A stretch of 64,000 nt of DNA, taken from an uncultured Collinsella sp. (GTDB lineage Bacteria; Actinomycetota; Coriobacteriia; Coriobacteriales; Coriobacteriaceae). Below are positions 8,424-15,582 of the stretch, piece after piece. A model generated the notes under the pieces. That model did not search any database. It was not told where the DNA came from and was given only the letters and a program-made list of their open reading frames with translations. The stretch's first letter is position 1. Each line of letters opens with the position of its first letter. The stretch is from positions 19,368 to 83,367 of the forward strand of contig CAAGCF010000007.1 of NCBI GenBank assembly GCA_900768265.1. The letters run 5' to 3'. The position numbers and the translations under genes are program-made.

Positions 8424-8576
8424 GGACGGCTTGGGCGGGCCCCCGTGCTTAGTTTCCAAAACGTCCTCGCGCATGAAGGCCCCCGTTGCCTCGCTTCTAC
8501 GAAGCGTTGGCAACGGGGGCCTTCGCGCTGCGGAATGATTTTGGAAACTAAGCACGGGGGCCCGCCCAAGCCGTCC
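8424..8576 (+). repeat. Long nested palindrome, copy A of the 3'-UTR element family (after fba)
   Basis: The outer arms 8424-8461 and 8539-8576 are perfectly complementary over 38 bp. Inside are the left hinge CGTCCTCGCGCATG, a 15-bp inner helix (8476-8490 with its partner) capped by CGCTTC/GAAGCG, and the right hinge CGCGCTGCGGAATG. The hinge tetramers GCGC/GCGC can pair. It starts 24 nt after the fba stop, sense orientation, with no T-run after it. Confidence 0.85.
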
Positions 8577-9107
8577 TGCTCAATCGCCCTTGTGGCGTTG
8601 GGGCTGGAAGAGTGGGGCGCGAGCGTTACTTTGCTGATGAGGGACTAGAGTGCCCGGGCTTGTTCGGGGAACGCTATATCTAGGGATGCTTGGAGCTTTT
8701 TGAATGAGGTTTGCAGGTTGAGGCTCTGATTGCTTGAGCGCGTGTGCTGCGAGGTGGGGGAGTCGAGGAAGCCGTTTCTCTGTGTCGGGGGGAAGGAGAA
8801 AAGGTTTGCATGTTTTAGGGATGGCTGCTGTGCTGCGTCATTGGAAGAATGCATGCTTATGCGGCCTCCTCGATATCCGCCAAAGGGATGCGCACGGGGT
8901 GTGCTGCTAGGTCCCGTGCGTTGGCTGTATTATGACGCGGCTGCCGCAAAGAAGCGCTAAAGAAAGGCTTAACCTGGTTTGGTGTTACGATGAAACTGCA
9001 GGTCAGAGGTATCGAGTAACACTCTTGAAAGGTTTTGAGCTTAAGGGCTTTCTAAGGTTTGTGACGTGGATGTGGCGCGGACGTGCGGAGCGTGTGAATG
9101 CTCGCTG
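8577..9107. other. Intergenic stretch with no recognised gene
   Basis: Between element A and the MutT-Vsr gene. Short open frames on both strands have low-complexity, Cys/Arg-rich translations and no ribosome sites. I see no clear promoter, repeat or RNA. Confidence 0.5.
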
Positions 9108-10094
9108 TTAGCGCTGCGACTCTGCGGTGCGCACCTGCTCGATGACCCTTTCCATCGTGGCGTCGATGCGGTCTTTTTTGAGCTCGCATTCCCAGATGGT
9201 TATGGGCGTCCAGCCCATTTGAGTGAGTGCAGCCACGGCAGCGCGGTCGCGCTCGACGTTGCGACGGAACTTTGCCTCCCAAAACTCAACATTGCGCTTT
9301 GGCTGGCTCGGATTGCACTTAGGGCAGCGATGCCAAAAGCAACCATTGACAAAGATGGCGATCTTGCGGCCGGGGAAGGCGATGTCGGGCTTGCCGGGAA
9401 CCTTCCATTCCAAGCGATAGCCCGTAAGGCCCGCGGCGCGCAGGCGCTGGCGAACGAGCAGCTCGGGCTTGGTGTTGGCGCGCTTGTTGCCCTTCATGGA
9501 CTTTTTGATGGCGGCGCGACGGCGGACGAGTTCACGCTCGTCGGCGGAGAGGTCCGAGGTGTCGATGCCGTCCAGCAGGCCGGGCTTGGGGCGCTTTTTG
9601 CTGCGGCGCTTAGGTTTACGTTTGGGTTTGGCGGCGGGTTTGTCGGCTGTGTTGGGCGCGGCGTCATCGGCGGAGCTTGCCTCGAGCCGGTCTTCCTTCA
9701 ACTCAATCAGGGCATCAATGAGCCCCTTGTCGGCGGGCATCCACTCAACGGTGGCAAGCGAGGTGCGCGGAATCCAGCGGATATCGAGCTGGCGGTCGTG
9801 CTTCTGGGGCTCATCGGATTCATCAGCGAGCGAGCAGTAGTAGCACTCCATGGAGAGATGGAAATCGGGGTAGTCGTACTCAACGGTGTAGAAGTCACGC
9901 AGGTTGGTGACCTTCACCTGCAGCTCTTCCATGAGCTCGCGGCGCACGGCGTCTTCGGGTGTCTCGCCGCGCATGAGCTTGCCGCCTGGGAACTCCCAAA
10001 GTCCCTGCATGTCGCCATAGCCGCGCTGCACGGCAAGCAGCTCGTCAGATCCTTCCTTGCGAATGATCCCAGCGGCAACATGAACAGTCTTCAA
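9108..10094 (-). CDS. MutT-type Nudix hydrolase fused to a Vsr mismatch endonuclease
   Basis: A single 328-residue frame joins two DNA-fidelity activities. Residues 1-135 are a MutT-like Nudix domain (Nudix box from G38: GKLMRGETPEDAVRRELMEEL, with E53, E56 and E57) that would clear oxidised nucleotides such as 8-oxo-dGTP. A basic, low-complexity linker follows (about 138-190). Residues 190-328 are a very-short-patch repair endonuclease: NTKPELLVRQRL (E211), PGKPDIAF (D237), GCFWH (H255), WECELKKD. The E-D-H spacing equals that of E. coli Vsr E25/D51/H69; the His of VHGCFWH is Asn here (N250). The best start is TTG at 10094 after AGAGGA, giving MKTVHVAAG. No DNA-cytosine methyltransferase, the usual Vsr partner, is in the window. 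Confidence 0.85.
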   Translation of the reverse strand: MKTVHVAAGIIRKEGSDELLAVQRGYGDMQGLWEFPGGKLMRGETPEDAVRRELMEELQVKVTNLRDFYTVEYDYPDFHLSMECYYCSLADESDEPQKHDRQLDIRWIPRTSLATVEWMPADKGLIDALIELKEDRLEASSADDAAPNTADKPAAKPKRKPKRRSKKRPKPGLLDGIDTSDLSADERELVRRRAAIKKSMKGNKRANTKPELLVRQRLRAAGLTGYRLEWKVPGKPDIAFPGRKIAIFVNGCFWHRCPKCNPSQPKRNVEFWEAKFRRNVERDRAAVAALTQMGWTPITIWECELKKDRIDATMERVIEQVRTAESQR

Positions 10095-10141
10095 CAGGAG
10101 TCCTCTCTCAACATCAACACGTGGCAGGCTAGCTACCCGTA

Positions 10142-10159
10142 CCTTACACAACGGTAAGG
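10142..10159. promoter_or_regulatory. Inverted repeat in the divergent promoter gap, candidate operator
   Basis: CCTTAC-6 nt-GTAAGG, perfect 6-bp arms, 84 nt before the ABC ATPase start and 48 nt before the MutT-Vsr start. It could be a repressor site for either gene. Confidence 0.4.
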
Positions 10160-10242
10160 GAAGCGTAAGCCATATCGATGGTAGCCGACTCGGCTTCTTG
10201 CGACTATAGATGCCGTAGACTAATCGCAAGAAAGGACTCGGT

Positions 10243-11028
10243 ATGCAAACCACGCACATGGCGACCCCGGTACTGGAGGTCGCGCATCTCGAAAAGGTAT
10301 ATGGCGCGCTGGGCAATGTGACCCGCGCGCTCAATGACGTCAGCTTTACCGTCAACCGCGGCGAATTTGTTGGCATCATGGGCGCCTCGGGCTCGGGCAA
10401 GTCGACGTTGCTCAACTGCGTGTCGACCATCGATAGCGCCACAAGTGGCACGATCCGCATCAACGGGCAGGACGTAACACGCATGAAGCAGGCTAAGCTT
10501 TCGCAGTTCCGCCGCGAGGAGCTCGGCTTTATCTTCCAGGACTCCAACCTGCTCGATACGCTCACGGCACGCGAGAACATCGCCCTGCCGCTCACCATCG
10601 CCCGCACAAACTCGGCAGAGATCTCGACCCGCGTGCAGGATGTGGCCGCGCGTCTGTCTATCAGTCAGGTGCTCGACAAGTATCCCTATCAGATGTCCGG
10701 CGGCCAGCAGCAGCGCGTTGCCGCGGCTCGCGCGCTCGTCACCGACCCCACCATGATCATGGCCGACGAGCCCACCGGCGCCCTCGATTCCAAGAGCGCT
10801 CGCCTGCTGCTCGAGAGCCTGGAGGCCCTTAACCGCCGCCTGCGCGCCACGGTGCTCATGGTCACGCACGACAGTTTTGCCGCCAGCTACACGAGCCGTG
10901 TGCTGTTTATTCGCGACGGCAAGATCTTCACCGAGCTGCGCCGCGGCGACACCGACCGCCGAGAGTTCTTCGACCGCATTATGGAGGTCGTTGCCATGAT
11001 GGGCGGTGAGGGCTCCGATGCTCTGTAA
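10243..11028 (+). CDS. ABC transporter ATP-binding protein, BceA/MacB-like
   Basis: ATPase subunit of an FtsX-type (mechanotransmission) ABC system, a class used for antimicrobial-peptide sensing or resistance and for lipoprotein or peptide export. It is 261 residues: Walker [10 protein letters not shown] (residues 47-55), Q-loop [12 protein letters not shown], signature MSGGQQQR, Walker [14 protein letters not shown]-loop VTHD. The ATG at 10243 follows AAAGGA. It overlaps the permease gene by 11 nt. No BceRS-like two-component system is adjacent. Confidence 0.9.
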   Translation: MQTTHMATPVLEVAHLEKVYGALGNVTRALNDVSFTVNRGEFVGIMGASGSGKSTLLNCVSTIDSATSGTIRINGQDVTRMKQAKLSQFRREELGFIFQDSNLLDTLTARENIALPLTIARTNSAEISTRVQDVAARLSISQVLDKYPYQMSGGQQQRVAAARALVTDPTMIMADEPTGALDSKSARLLLESLEALNRRLRATVLMVTHDSFAASYTSRVLFIRDGKIFTELRRGDTDRREFFDRIMEVVAMMGGEGSDAL

Positions 11029-13255
11029 ACTCGCTTGGGGCAACGTCCGCCGCGCCGGCCGCGACTACCTCGTCTACCTTTTGACGCTCGCCCTGGGCGT
11101 CACGGTCTTCTATGCCTTTAACACCATCTCGATGCAGGTCGACATCGCCGGCATCGATGAAGAGGGCTTGGCACAGGTTATGGGCAGCATGCTCGGCTAC
11201 CTGACGTACTTTTTGGCCGGTGTCATGGCCTTTTTGATGGTGTATGCCAATAACTTCATCATGAAACGCCGCAAAAAGGAGTTTGGCCTGTACCAGGTAC
11301 TCGGCATGGGGCGCGGGCGCGTCGCCACGATCATGGCGCTCGAGACCGTGATAGTATCGGTCGTGGCCTTTGTCGTCGGCATTGTGCTGGGTGTGGGACT
11401 TTCCCAGCTCATGACGTTCTTTACGGCTTCGCTCTTTAAGACACAGATCGCCAATTTTCACTTCTTCTTCTCGGTGCACGCGTTCAACCTGACCCTTGCC
11501 TGCATGCTCGTGATGTTCGTACTCACGTTACTGCTGAACCTGCGCGCCGTTCGTCGCACTAAGCTCATTGAGCTTATGGGTGCCGAGCGTCGCAACGAGA
11601 GCATCAAGACACGCAACCCCTGGATCGCGATTGCCATCTTTGCCGTGGGCGTGGTGCTTGTGGGCGTGGCCTATTACCGTCTGCTACGTGATGGGTTCCC
11701 GCTAACCGCGACGGACAGCAAGCTGCAAGAGGCCATGAGCCAGTTTGGCATTACGACCGCTATGGTTACCGTGGGCACCTTTGCGCTGTTCTGGGGACTC
11801 TCGGGCATGCTTATCAAGCTGCTGCAGAGCCTGCGCAGCGTGTATTGGCGCGGCCTCAATATGTTTACCGTGCGTCAGCTTTCGGCCAAGGTCAATACGG
11901 TGTGCTTTTCGATGGGCGTCATCGCGATGATTCTGTTCCTCGCCATTACCTCGGTGACGTGCGGTATGTCGATTGCCAACGTGATGAACGAGAATCTGGA
12001 GCGCTATAACCCTGTTGACGTGTCTCAGACGTATGTCTATTACACGCCCGAAACGCTCGACTACTACAAGGAGTATGTCAATCCGTCTGAGGCTGATCGC
12101 ATGGTACTGGCCGATGCAACGGTCGATTTGTACGCTGCATGGCATGGCGATCGTAAAGATCCCGATAACGTTGCAGACGGTATTAAGGGCAAGTCGGCGG
12201 ACAACAACGACGAGACCGGCAAGAAGGTCAATATCGCCGATGTTGCCGGTGAGCATGTGCAGATCGATTCGTATCTGAGTTACCCGCTTGGCGGCTCGGG
12301 CCCCTCGGTGGTGGCGGGTGAGATGTGCAAGGCCATGGGCGAAAAGCTTCCCAAGGCGCTCGAGGGAAGCAACGCCGATGCGATGGGTCTGTATGTGACG
12401 CCGGCGAGCCAGTACAACAAACTGCGCCAGATGATGGGCGAGGAGCCGGTGAGCATTGGCCGCGACCAGTATCTGCTCACGTGTGATATGGGCGGTGAGC
12501 TGGGCGACCTGTACACCAAATACATGGCCGGCGGCCATACCCTCACCTTGGGCGGGCATGAGCTCAAGCCCGCAACCGATAAGTCGGACGAGGACACGGC
12601 GGCCATCGCCAACTCGGCGATGGGCAGCAATCCCGGTACCGTGGTCGTAGCCGATGAGCTGCTGTCCCAGCTTAATCTGCAGCCGTATTCCAGTAATTTG
12701 CTCGTTAATTACAAACAGGGGATGGATACGACCGAGGCAGACGAGAACATTAAATACACCTTGCTCGACAATCTGCTCGTTGACGGCAAGGAGCCGGGGT
12801 CGTGGGGAGTCTTCATCACGCGTTCCGAGATGTACACGCAAGCAGCGCAGATGAACGGCATGATTAGTTATCTGGCCATCTACATTGGCTTTGTACTGGT
12901 CGTTGCGTGCGCGGCGATACTGTCGATCCAGCAGCTCTCCAATGTGGCCGACGGCAGCCGCAGCTATCGTGTGCTGGCGCAGATTGGCTGTGACGACCGT
13001 CAGATTCGCCATTCAGTGATGGCGCAGCAAGCGGTGTTCTTCCTGTTCCCGCTGGCAGTGGGCTTGGCGCACTCCTTTGTGGCGCTCAAGGTGATCATCG
13101 AGCTGGTGAGCGTATTCGGCGATATGAGCATCGCCGGCACCGTGGGCCTCACCTGTGCAATCTTCCTGGCAGCATACGGCGGCTACTTCTTGGTGACTTA
13201 CCTCATGAGCGCCGGCATGGTGCAAGCTGCCATCGCCACCCGCTACAGCGAGTAA
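11018..13255 (+). CDS. ABC transporter permease, FtsX family (BceB-like)
   Basis: A 745-residue membrane subunit partnered with the ATPase just upstream. The first transmembrane segment is about residues 17-37. There are further segments near 60-85, 110-135 and 155-180 with two more before residue 300. A large extracytoplasmic domain follows (about residues 320-600), then C-terminal segments ending in LMSAGMVQAAIATRYSE. This is the architecture of BceB-type permeases, whose big external domain binds peptides. The ATG at 11018 has GGTGAGGG upstream; a GTG at 11006 is also possible. The gene ends at a strong terminator. Confidence 0.85.
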   Translation: MLCKLAWGNVRRAGRDYLVYLLTLALGVTVFYAFNTISMQVDIAGIDEEGLAQVMGSMLGYLTYFLAGVMAFLMVYANNFIMKRRKKEFGLYQVLGMGRGRVATIMALETVIVSVVAFVVGIVLGVGLSQLMTFFTASLFKTQIANFHFFFSVHAFNLTLACMLVMFVLTLLLNLRAVRRTKLIELMGAERRNESIKTRNPWIAIAIFAVGVVLVGVAYYRLLRDGFPLTATDSKLQEAMSQFGITTAMVTVGTFALFWGLSGMLIKLLQSLRSVYWRGLNMFTVRQLSAKVNTVCFSMGVIAMILFLAITSVTCGMSIANVMNENLERYNPVDVSQTYVYYTPETLDYYKEYVNPSEADRMVLADATVDLYAAWHGDRKDPDNVADGIKGKSADNNDETGKKVNIADVAGEHVQIDSYLSYPLGGSGPSVVAGEMCKAMGEKLPKALEGSNADAMGLYVTPASQYNKLRQMMGEEPVSIGRDQYLLTCDMGGELGDLYTKYMAGGHTLTLGGHELKPATDKSDEDTAAIANSAMGSNPGTVVVADELLSQLNLQPYSSNLLVNYKQGMDTTEADENIKYTLLDNLLVDGKEPGSWGVFITRSEMYTQAAQMNGMISYLAIYIGFVLVVACAAILSIQQLSNVADGSRSYRVLAQIGCDDRQIRHSVMAQQAVFFLFPLAVGLAHSFVALKVIIELVSVFGDMSIAGTVGLTCAIFLAAYGGYFLVTYLMSAGMVQAAIATRYSE

Positions 13256-13293
13256 CAAGCGAGCAAAACAGTCGCAAAACCAGTGCGAACAAC

Positions 13294-13335
13294 CGCCGCG
13301 AAGGGAGTCCAGCCCCCCCTTCGCGGCGTTTTTTT
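13294..13335 (+). terminator. Intrinsic terminator after the ABC/FtsX pair
   Basis: The 12-bp stem CGCCGCGAAGGG / CCCTTCGCGGCG is followed by seven Ts. Confidence 0.92.
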
Positions 13336-13359
13336 GTCTGACTGATGAGTCTCAAGGCC

Positions 13360-13478
13360 AAGTGAGTAGACTTTTTTGGATCTGTCGAGCACATCGCGGG
13401 TGGCGCCCAATAAAACCGCAGGTCAGGGCTGTGGCGTTTTGGGGCGTGCTTGGCCTCCTGCAAAAAGCCTACTCACTT
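13360..13478. repeat. Long inverted repeat with a trailing T-run
   Basis: AAGTGAGTAG (13360-13369) pairs with CTACTCACTT (13469-13478), and the adjoining CTTTTT/AAAAAG extends the helix past one mismatch. AGTTTTTTT follows on the plus strand. It lies in the 553-nt gap before the DAHP synthase gene. Confidence 0.65.
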
Positions 13479-13546
13479 AGTTTTTTTCTGTTAGAAGATC
13501 GCCGCGAGGGAAAGCAGCTCTCCTACGGCTGTTGACGTTTGCCCAG

Positions 13547-13585
13547 ATAAAACCTGCCAAAATAAACCCGTCCCTTTTTGGTCGG
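13547..13585 (-). repeat. REP-like hairpin, copy a
   Basis: Reading on the minus strand: CCGACCAAAA, AGGGACGGGTTTA, TTTTGGCAGG, TTTTAT. The core and the following ATCTGGGCAAACG match copies at 40566, 44128, 61281 and 63714. Confidence 0.8.
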
Positions 13586-13610
13586 TGTGGGTTTTTGGAC
13601 GCTTGCCCGA

Positions 13611-13676
13611 CGAGAGTGGATAATCTCCCACTTTGAGCGCGAACATGGGCCAAAAACGGGAGATTATCCACTCTCG
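13611..13676. repeat. Perfect 19-bp inverted repeat
   Basis: CGAGAGTGGATAATCTCCC at 13611-13629 and its exact complement at 13658-13676, with a 28-nt loop. It lies 50 nt upstream of the aroG -35 box, so a role as an operator or upstream transcript terminator is possible. Confidence 0.75.
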
Positions 13677-13725
13677 TGGTGAGCGGGCTCTTGTGTCGAT
13701 TCATTCCCTTTTTAGTAGGCTGTGC

Positions 13726-13754
13726 TTGCACTTTAGCGTGCGACAGCGGATAAT
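13726..13754 (+). promoter_or_regulatory. Sigma-70-type promoter of the DAHP synthase gene
   Basis: TTGCAC (13726-13731), exactly 17 nt spacer, GATAAT (13749-13754), 54 nt before the ATG at 13809. Confidence 0.65.
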
Positions 13755-13808
13755 GCCGAGCACTCGACAATACGCTTATTGCTCTTTCTATAGATTGAGG
13801 AGGCCCCT

Positions 13809-14840
13809 ATGGCCATGGAATTCAAACGCAAGTTGCCGATCCCCATGGAGATCCGCGAGGAAATGCCGCTTTCTGCCGAGCTTTCCGCCAAAAAGCAGGC
13901 ATTCGATGCCGAGGTCGCCAAAGTCTTTACCGGCGAGGACGCACGCAAGGTGCTTATCATCGGCCCGTGCTCTGCCGACCGCGAGGACTCGGTGCTTGAG
14001 TACATGAACCGCCTTGCCAAAACCGCCGAGGAGGTCAAGGACAAGCTCATCATCATTCCGCGCGTCTATACCAACAAGCCGCGCACCAAGGGCACCGGCT
14101 ACAAGGGTCTGCTGCACAACCCCAACCCCGAGGCTCCCGACGACCTGCTCGAGGGCGTCAAGGCCATCCGCCACATGCACCTGCGCGTCATCGAGGAGAC
14201 GGGCTTCTTCACCGCTGACGAGATGCTCTACCCGTCCAACTACCAGTACCTCGTCGACTTGCTGAGCTACGTTGCCGTGGGCGCGCGCTCGGTCGAGAAC
14301 CAGGAGCATCGCCTGGTGTCGAGCGGCATTTCGGTACCCGTGGGCATGAAGAATCCCACCGCCGGTTCCACCACCGTCATGCTCAACTCTATTTACGCTG
14401 CCCAGGCTCACCAGAGCTTCATCTTCCGCAACTGGGAGGTCGAGTGCGATGGCAACCCGCTCGCGCACGCTGTCATGCGCGGCTACATCGGCCTCGATGG
14501 GCGCACCTACCCCAACTACCACTACGAGCACCTCGAGCGCCTGGCTGAGCGCTACACCGAGCACGCCGGCTACGCCAACCCAGCGGCGGTCATCGACTGC
14601 AACCACGACAACTCGGGCAAGCGACCGCTTGAGCAGCATCGCATTTGCAAGGAGGTGCTCGACAGCTGCCGCCGCAACGAGTCCATCTCCAAGCTGGTCA
14701 AGGGCTTTATGATCGAGTCTTACCTGGAAGACGGCAACCAGCCGGTCGACGGCGGCGTCTTTGGCAAGTCGATCACCGACCCTTGCCTGGGCTGGGAAAA
14801 GACCGACTACCTCATCCACGAGATCGCGGAACGTATTTAG
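13809..14840 (+). CDS. aroG: 3-deoxy-7-phosphoheptulonate synthase, type I
   Basis: First enzyme of the shikimate pathway: condenses phosphoenolpyruvate with erythrose-4-phosphate to DAHP. It is 343 residues, the usual length of AroG/AroF/AroH. Visible signatures are LIIGPCSADREDSV (metal-binding Cys), RVYTNKPRTKGTGYKG, SVPVGMKNPTAGS, and VIDCNHDNSGK with the C-terminal DPCLGWEKT. The ATG at 13809 follows TTGAGGAGG. It is a lone gene with its own promoter. Which aromatic amino acid inhibits it cannot be read from the sequence. Confidence 0.95.
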   Translation: MAMEFKRKLPIPMEIREEMPLSAELSAKKQAFDAEVAKVFTGEDARKVLIIGPCSADREDSVLEYMNRLAKTAEEVKDKLIIIPRVYTNKPRTKGTGYKGLLHNPNPEAPDDLLEGVKAIRHMHLRVIEETGFFTADEMLYPSNYQYLVDLLSYVAVGARSVENQEHRLVSSGISVPVGMKNPTAGSTTVMLNSIYAAQAHQSFIFRNWEVECDGNPLAHAVMRGYIGLDGRTYPNYHYEHLERLAERYTEHAGYANPAAVIDCNHDNSGKRPLEQHRICKEVLDSCRRNESISKLVKGFMIESYLEDGNQPVDGGVFGKSITDPCLGWEKTDYLIHEIAERI

Positions 14841-14844
14841 TTAT

Positions 14845-15010
14845 GCGGGTTTACCAACCCGCGTAACGGCTCGACGCTGCGCGCCGCCCAGAGCGACAAT
14901 TTGTCATTCAAAAGGCAAGGCATGACCAGAAGGTCTATGCCTTGCCTTTTTCATGCCAATTTGTTCGCTCTGGACGGCGCTCGCTGTCCGCCCTCTACCT
15001 GCGGCGTTGT
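14845..15010 (+). repeat. Mobile structured element family 2, copy 1 (after the DAHP synthase gene)
   Basis: A small hairpin GCGGGTT-TACC-AACCCGC begins 4 nt after the stop. The core 14871-14975 follows: outer arms CGCCGCCCAGAGCGA / TCGCTCTGGACGGCG, and an inner helix AAAAGGCAAGGCAT / ATGCCTTGCCTTTT capped by GACCAGAAGGTC. This 105-bp core recurs inverted at 61397-61501 with two differences. The tail is CGCTCGCTG..ACCTGCGG. It can act as the gene's terminator (stem then TTTTT). Confidence 0.8.
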
Positions 15011-15024
15011 CTTGCTCCAGGGGC

Positions 15025-15107
15025 ACTCATTGGGGACGTACTTAAATGAGTAGTCGTTGGGGACGTTCTTGTTTGACTAGTCGTTTAAGAACGTCCCCAA
15101 TGACTAC
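15025..15107. repeat. Two adjoining inverted repeats with GGGGACG cores
   Basis: ACTCATT..AATGAGT (15025-15051) joins a 21-bp inverted repeat (15050-15070 with 15087-15107, one mismatch). Both contain TTGGGGACGT, similar to the hairpin after pflA at 25493. The 742-nt gap 14841-15582 holds only repeats; I see no gene in it. Confidence 0.65.
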
Positions 15108-15219
15108 CTTTCAAACCTGGCAGTTAGGGACGTTCCTTATCTGCCGGCACTTGGGGACACTCCTTGCATCGGCTGACGCGGTTTGCTCGCTGGCATTGCT
15201 AGATTTTTTGGCGTTCTCT

Positions 15220-15463
15220 AAGTCCTGTGGGCAAAAAATGCCAAATATGAGTACTGTTGCTATCGTAGTGCCATATTGACGGTATAAGATAATAGACATA
15301 ACAGCAAATATGTTCATTAACCTCAACGCATATAAGTCCGCTATAGGGCTGTTTGATCAATTTAGGAGCGCGTGCAAGCCGTGTGAGCAGTATTTGGGGC
15401 TGTTTTGGCTGTTACTAAAAAGGTGACAGTACTCATATTTGCCATTTTTTGCCCACAGGGCTT
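15220..15463. repeat. MITE-like element with 38-bp terminal inverted repeats
   Basis: Arms 15220-15257 and 15426-15463 are complementary at 36 of 38 positions. They enclose 168 bp of comparatively AT-rich DNA with no gene. I see no clear target-site duplication. It may be a non-autonomous insertion or a long hairpin element. Confidence 0.6.
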
Positions 15464-15513
15464 GGAGTGGGCCGTCAATCAGGTCCCAGGGGAGGCGGCT
15501 CGAGGCCCAAAGG

Positions 15514-15551
15514 ACACAAAACGGGGGCGCAGGTTGTCCCGCGCCCCCGTT
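15514..15551 (-). terminator. Intrinsic terminator of the heterodimeric exporter operon
   Basis: AACGGGGGCGC / GCGCCCCCGTT (15520-15530, 15541-15551). On the minus strand it is followed by TTGTGTCC after the closing Ts, 31 nt past the stop at 15583. Confidence 0.8.
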
Positions 15552-15582
15552 CTCGGGCGTCATCCGTTCCTCGCGGCCGGTT

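Noticed and set aside
8424..8576. Palindromes as plain intrinsic terminators
   Set aside because: None of the five family copies is followed by a T-run, and the conserved asymmetric hinges are not expected of terminators.
8730..8960. A 76-residue frame in the gap after fba
   Set aside because: Cys/Arg-rich translation, no ribosome site and no homology that I recognise.
10243..13255. A complete Bce bacitracin-resistance module
   Set aside because: No BceR/BceS two-component genes are adjacent, so only the transporter class can be stated.
13360..13676. Repeat clusters as a CRISPR array
   Set aside because: The repeats are inverted, non-identical and not regularly spaced; no cas gene is present.
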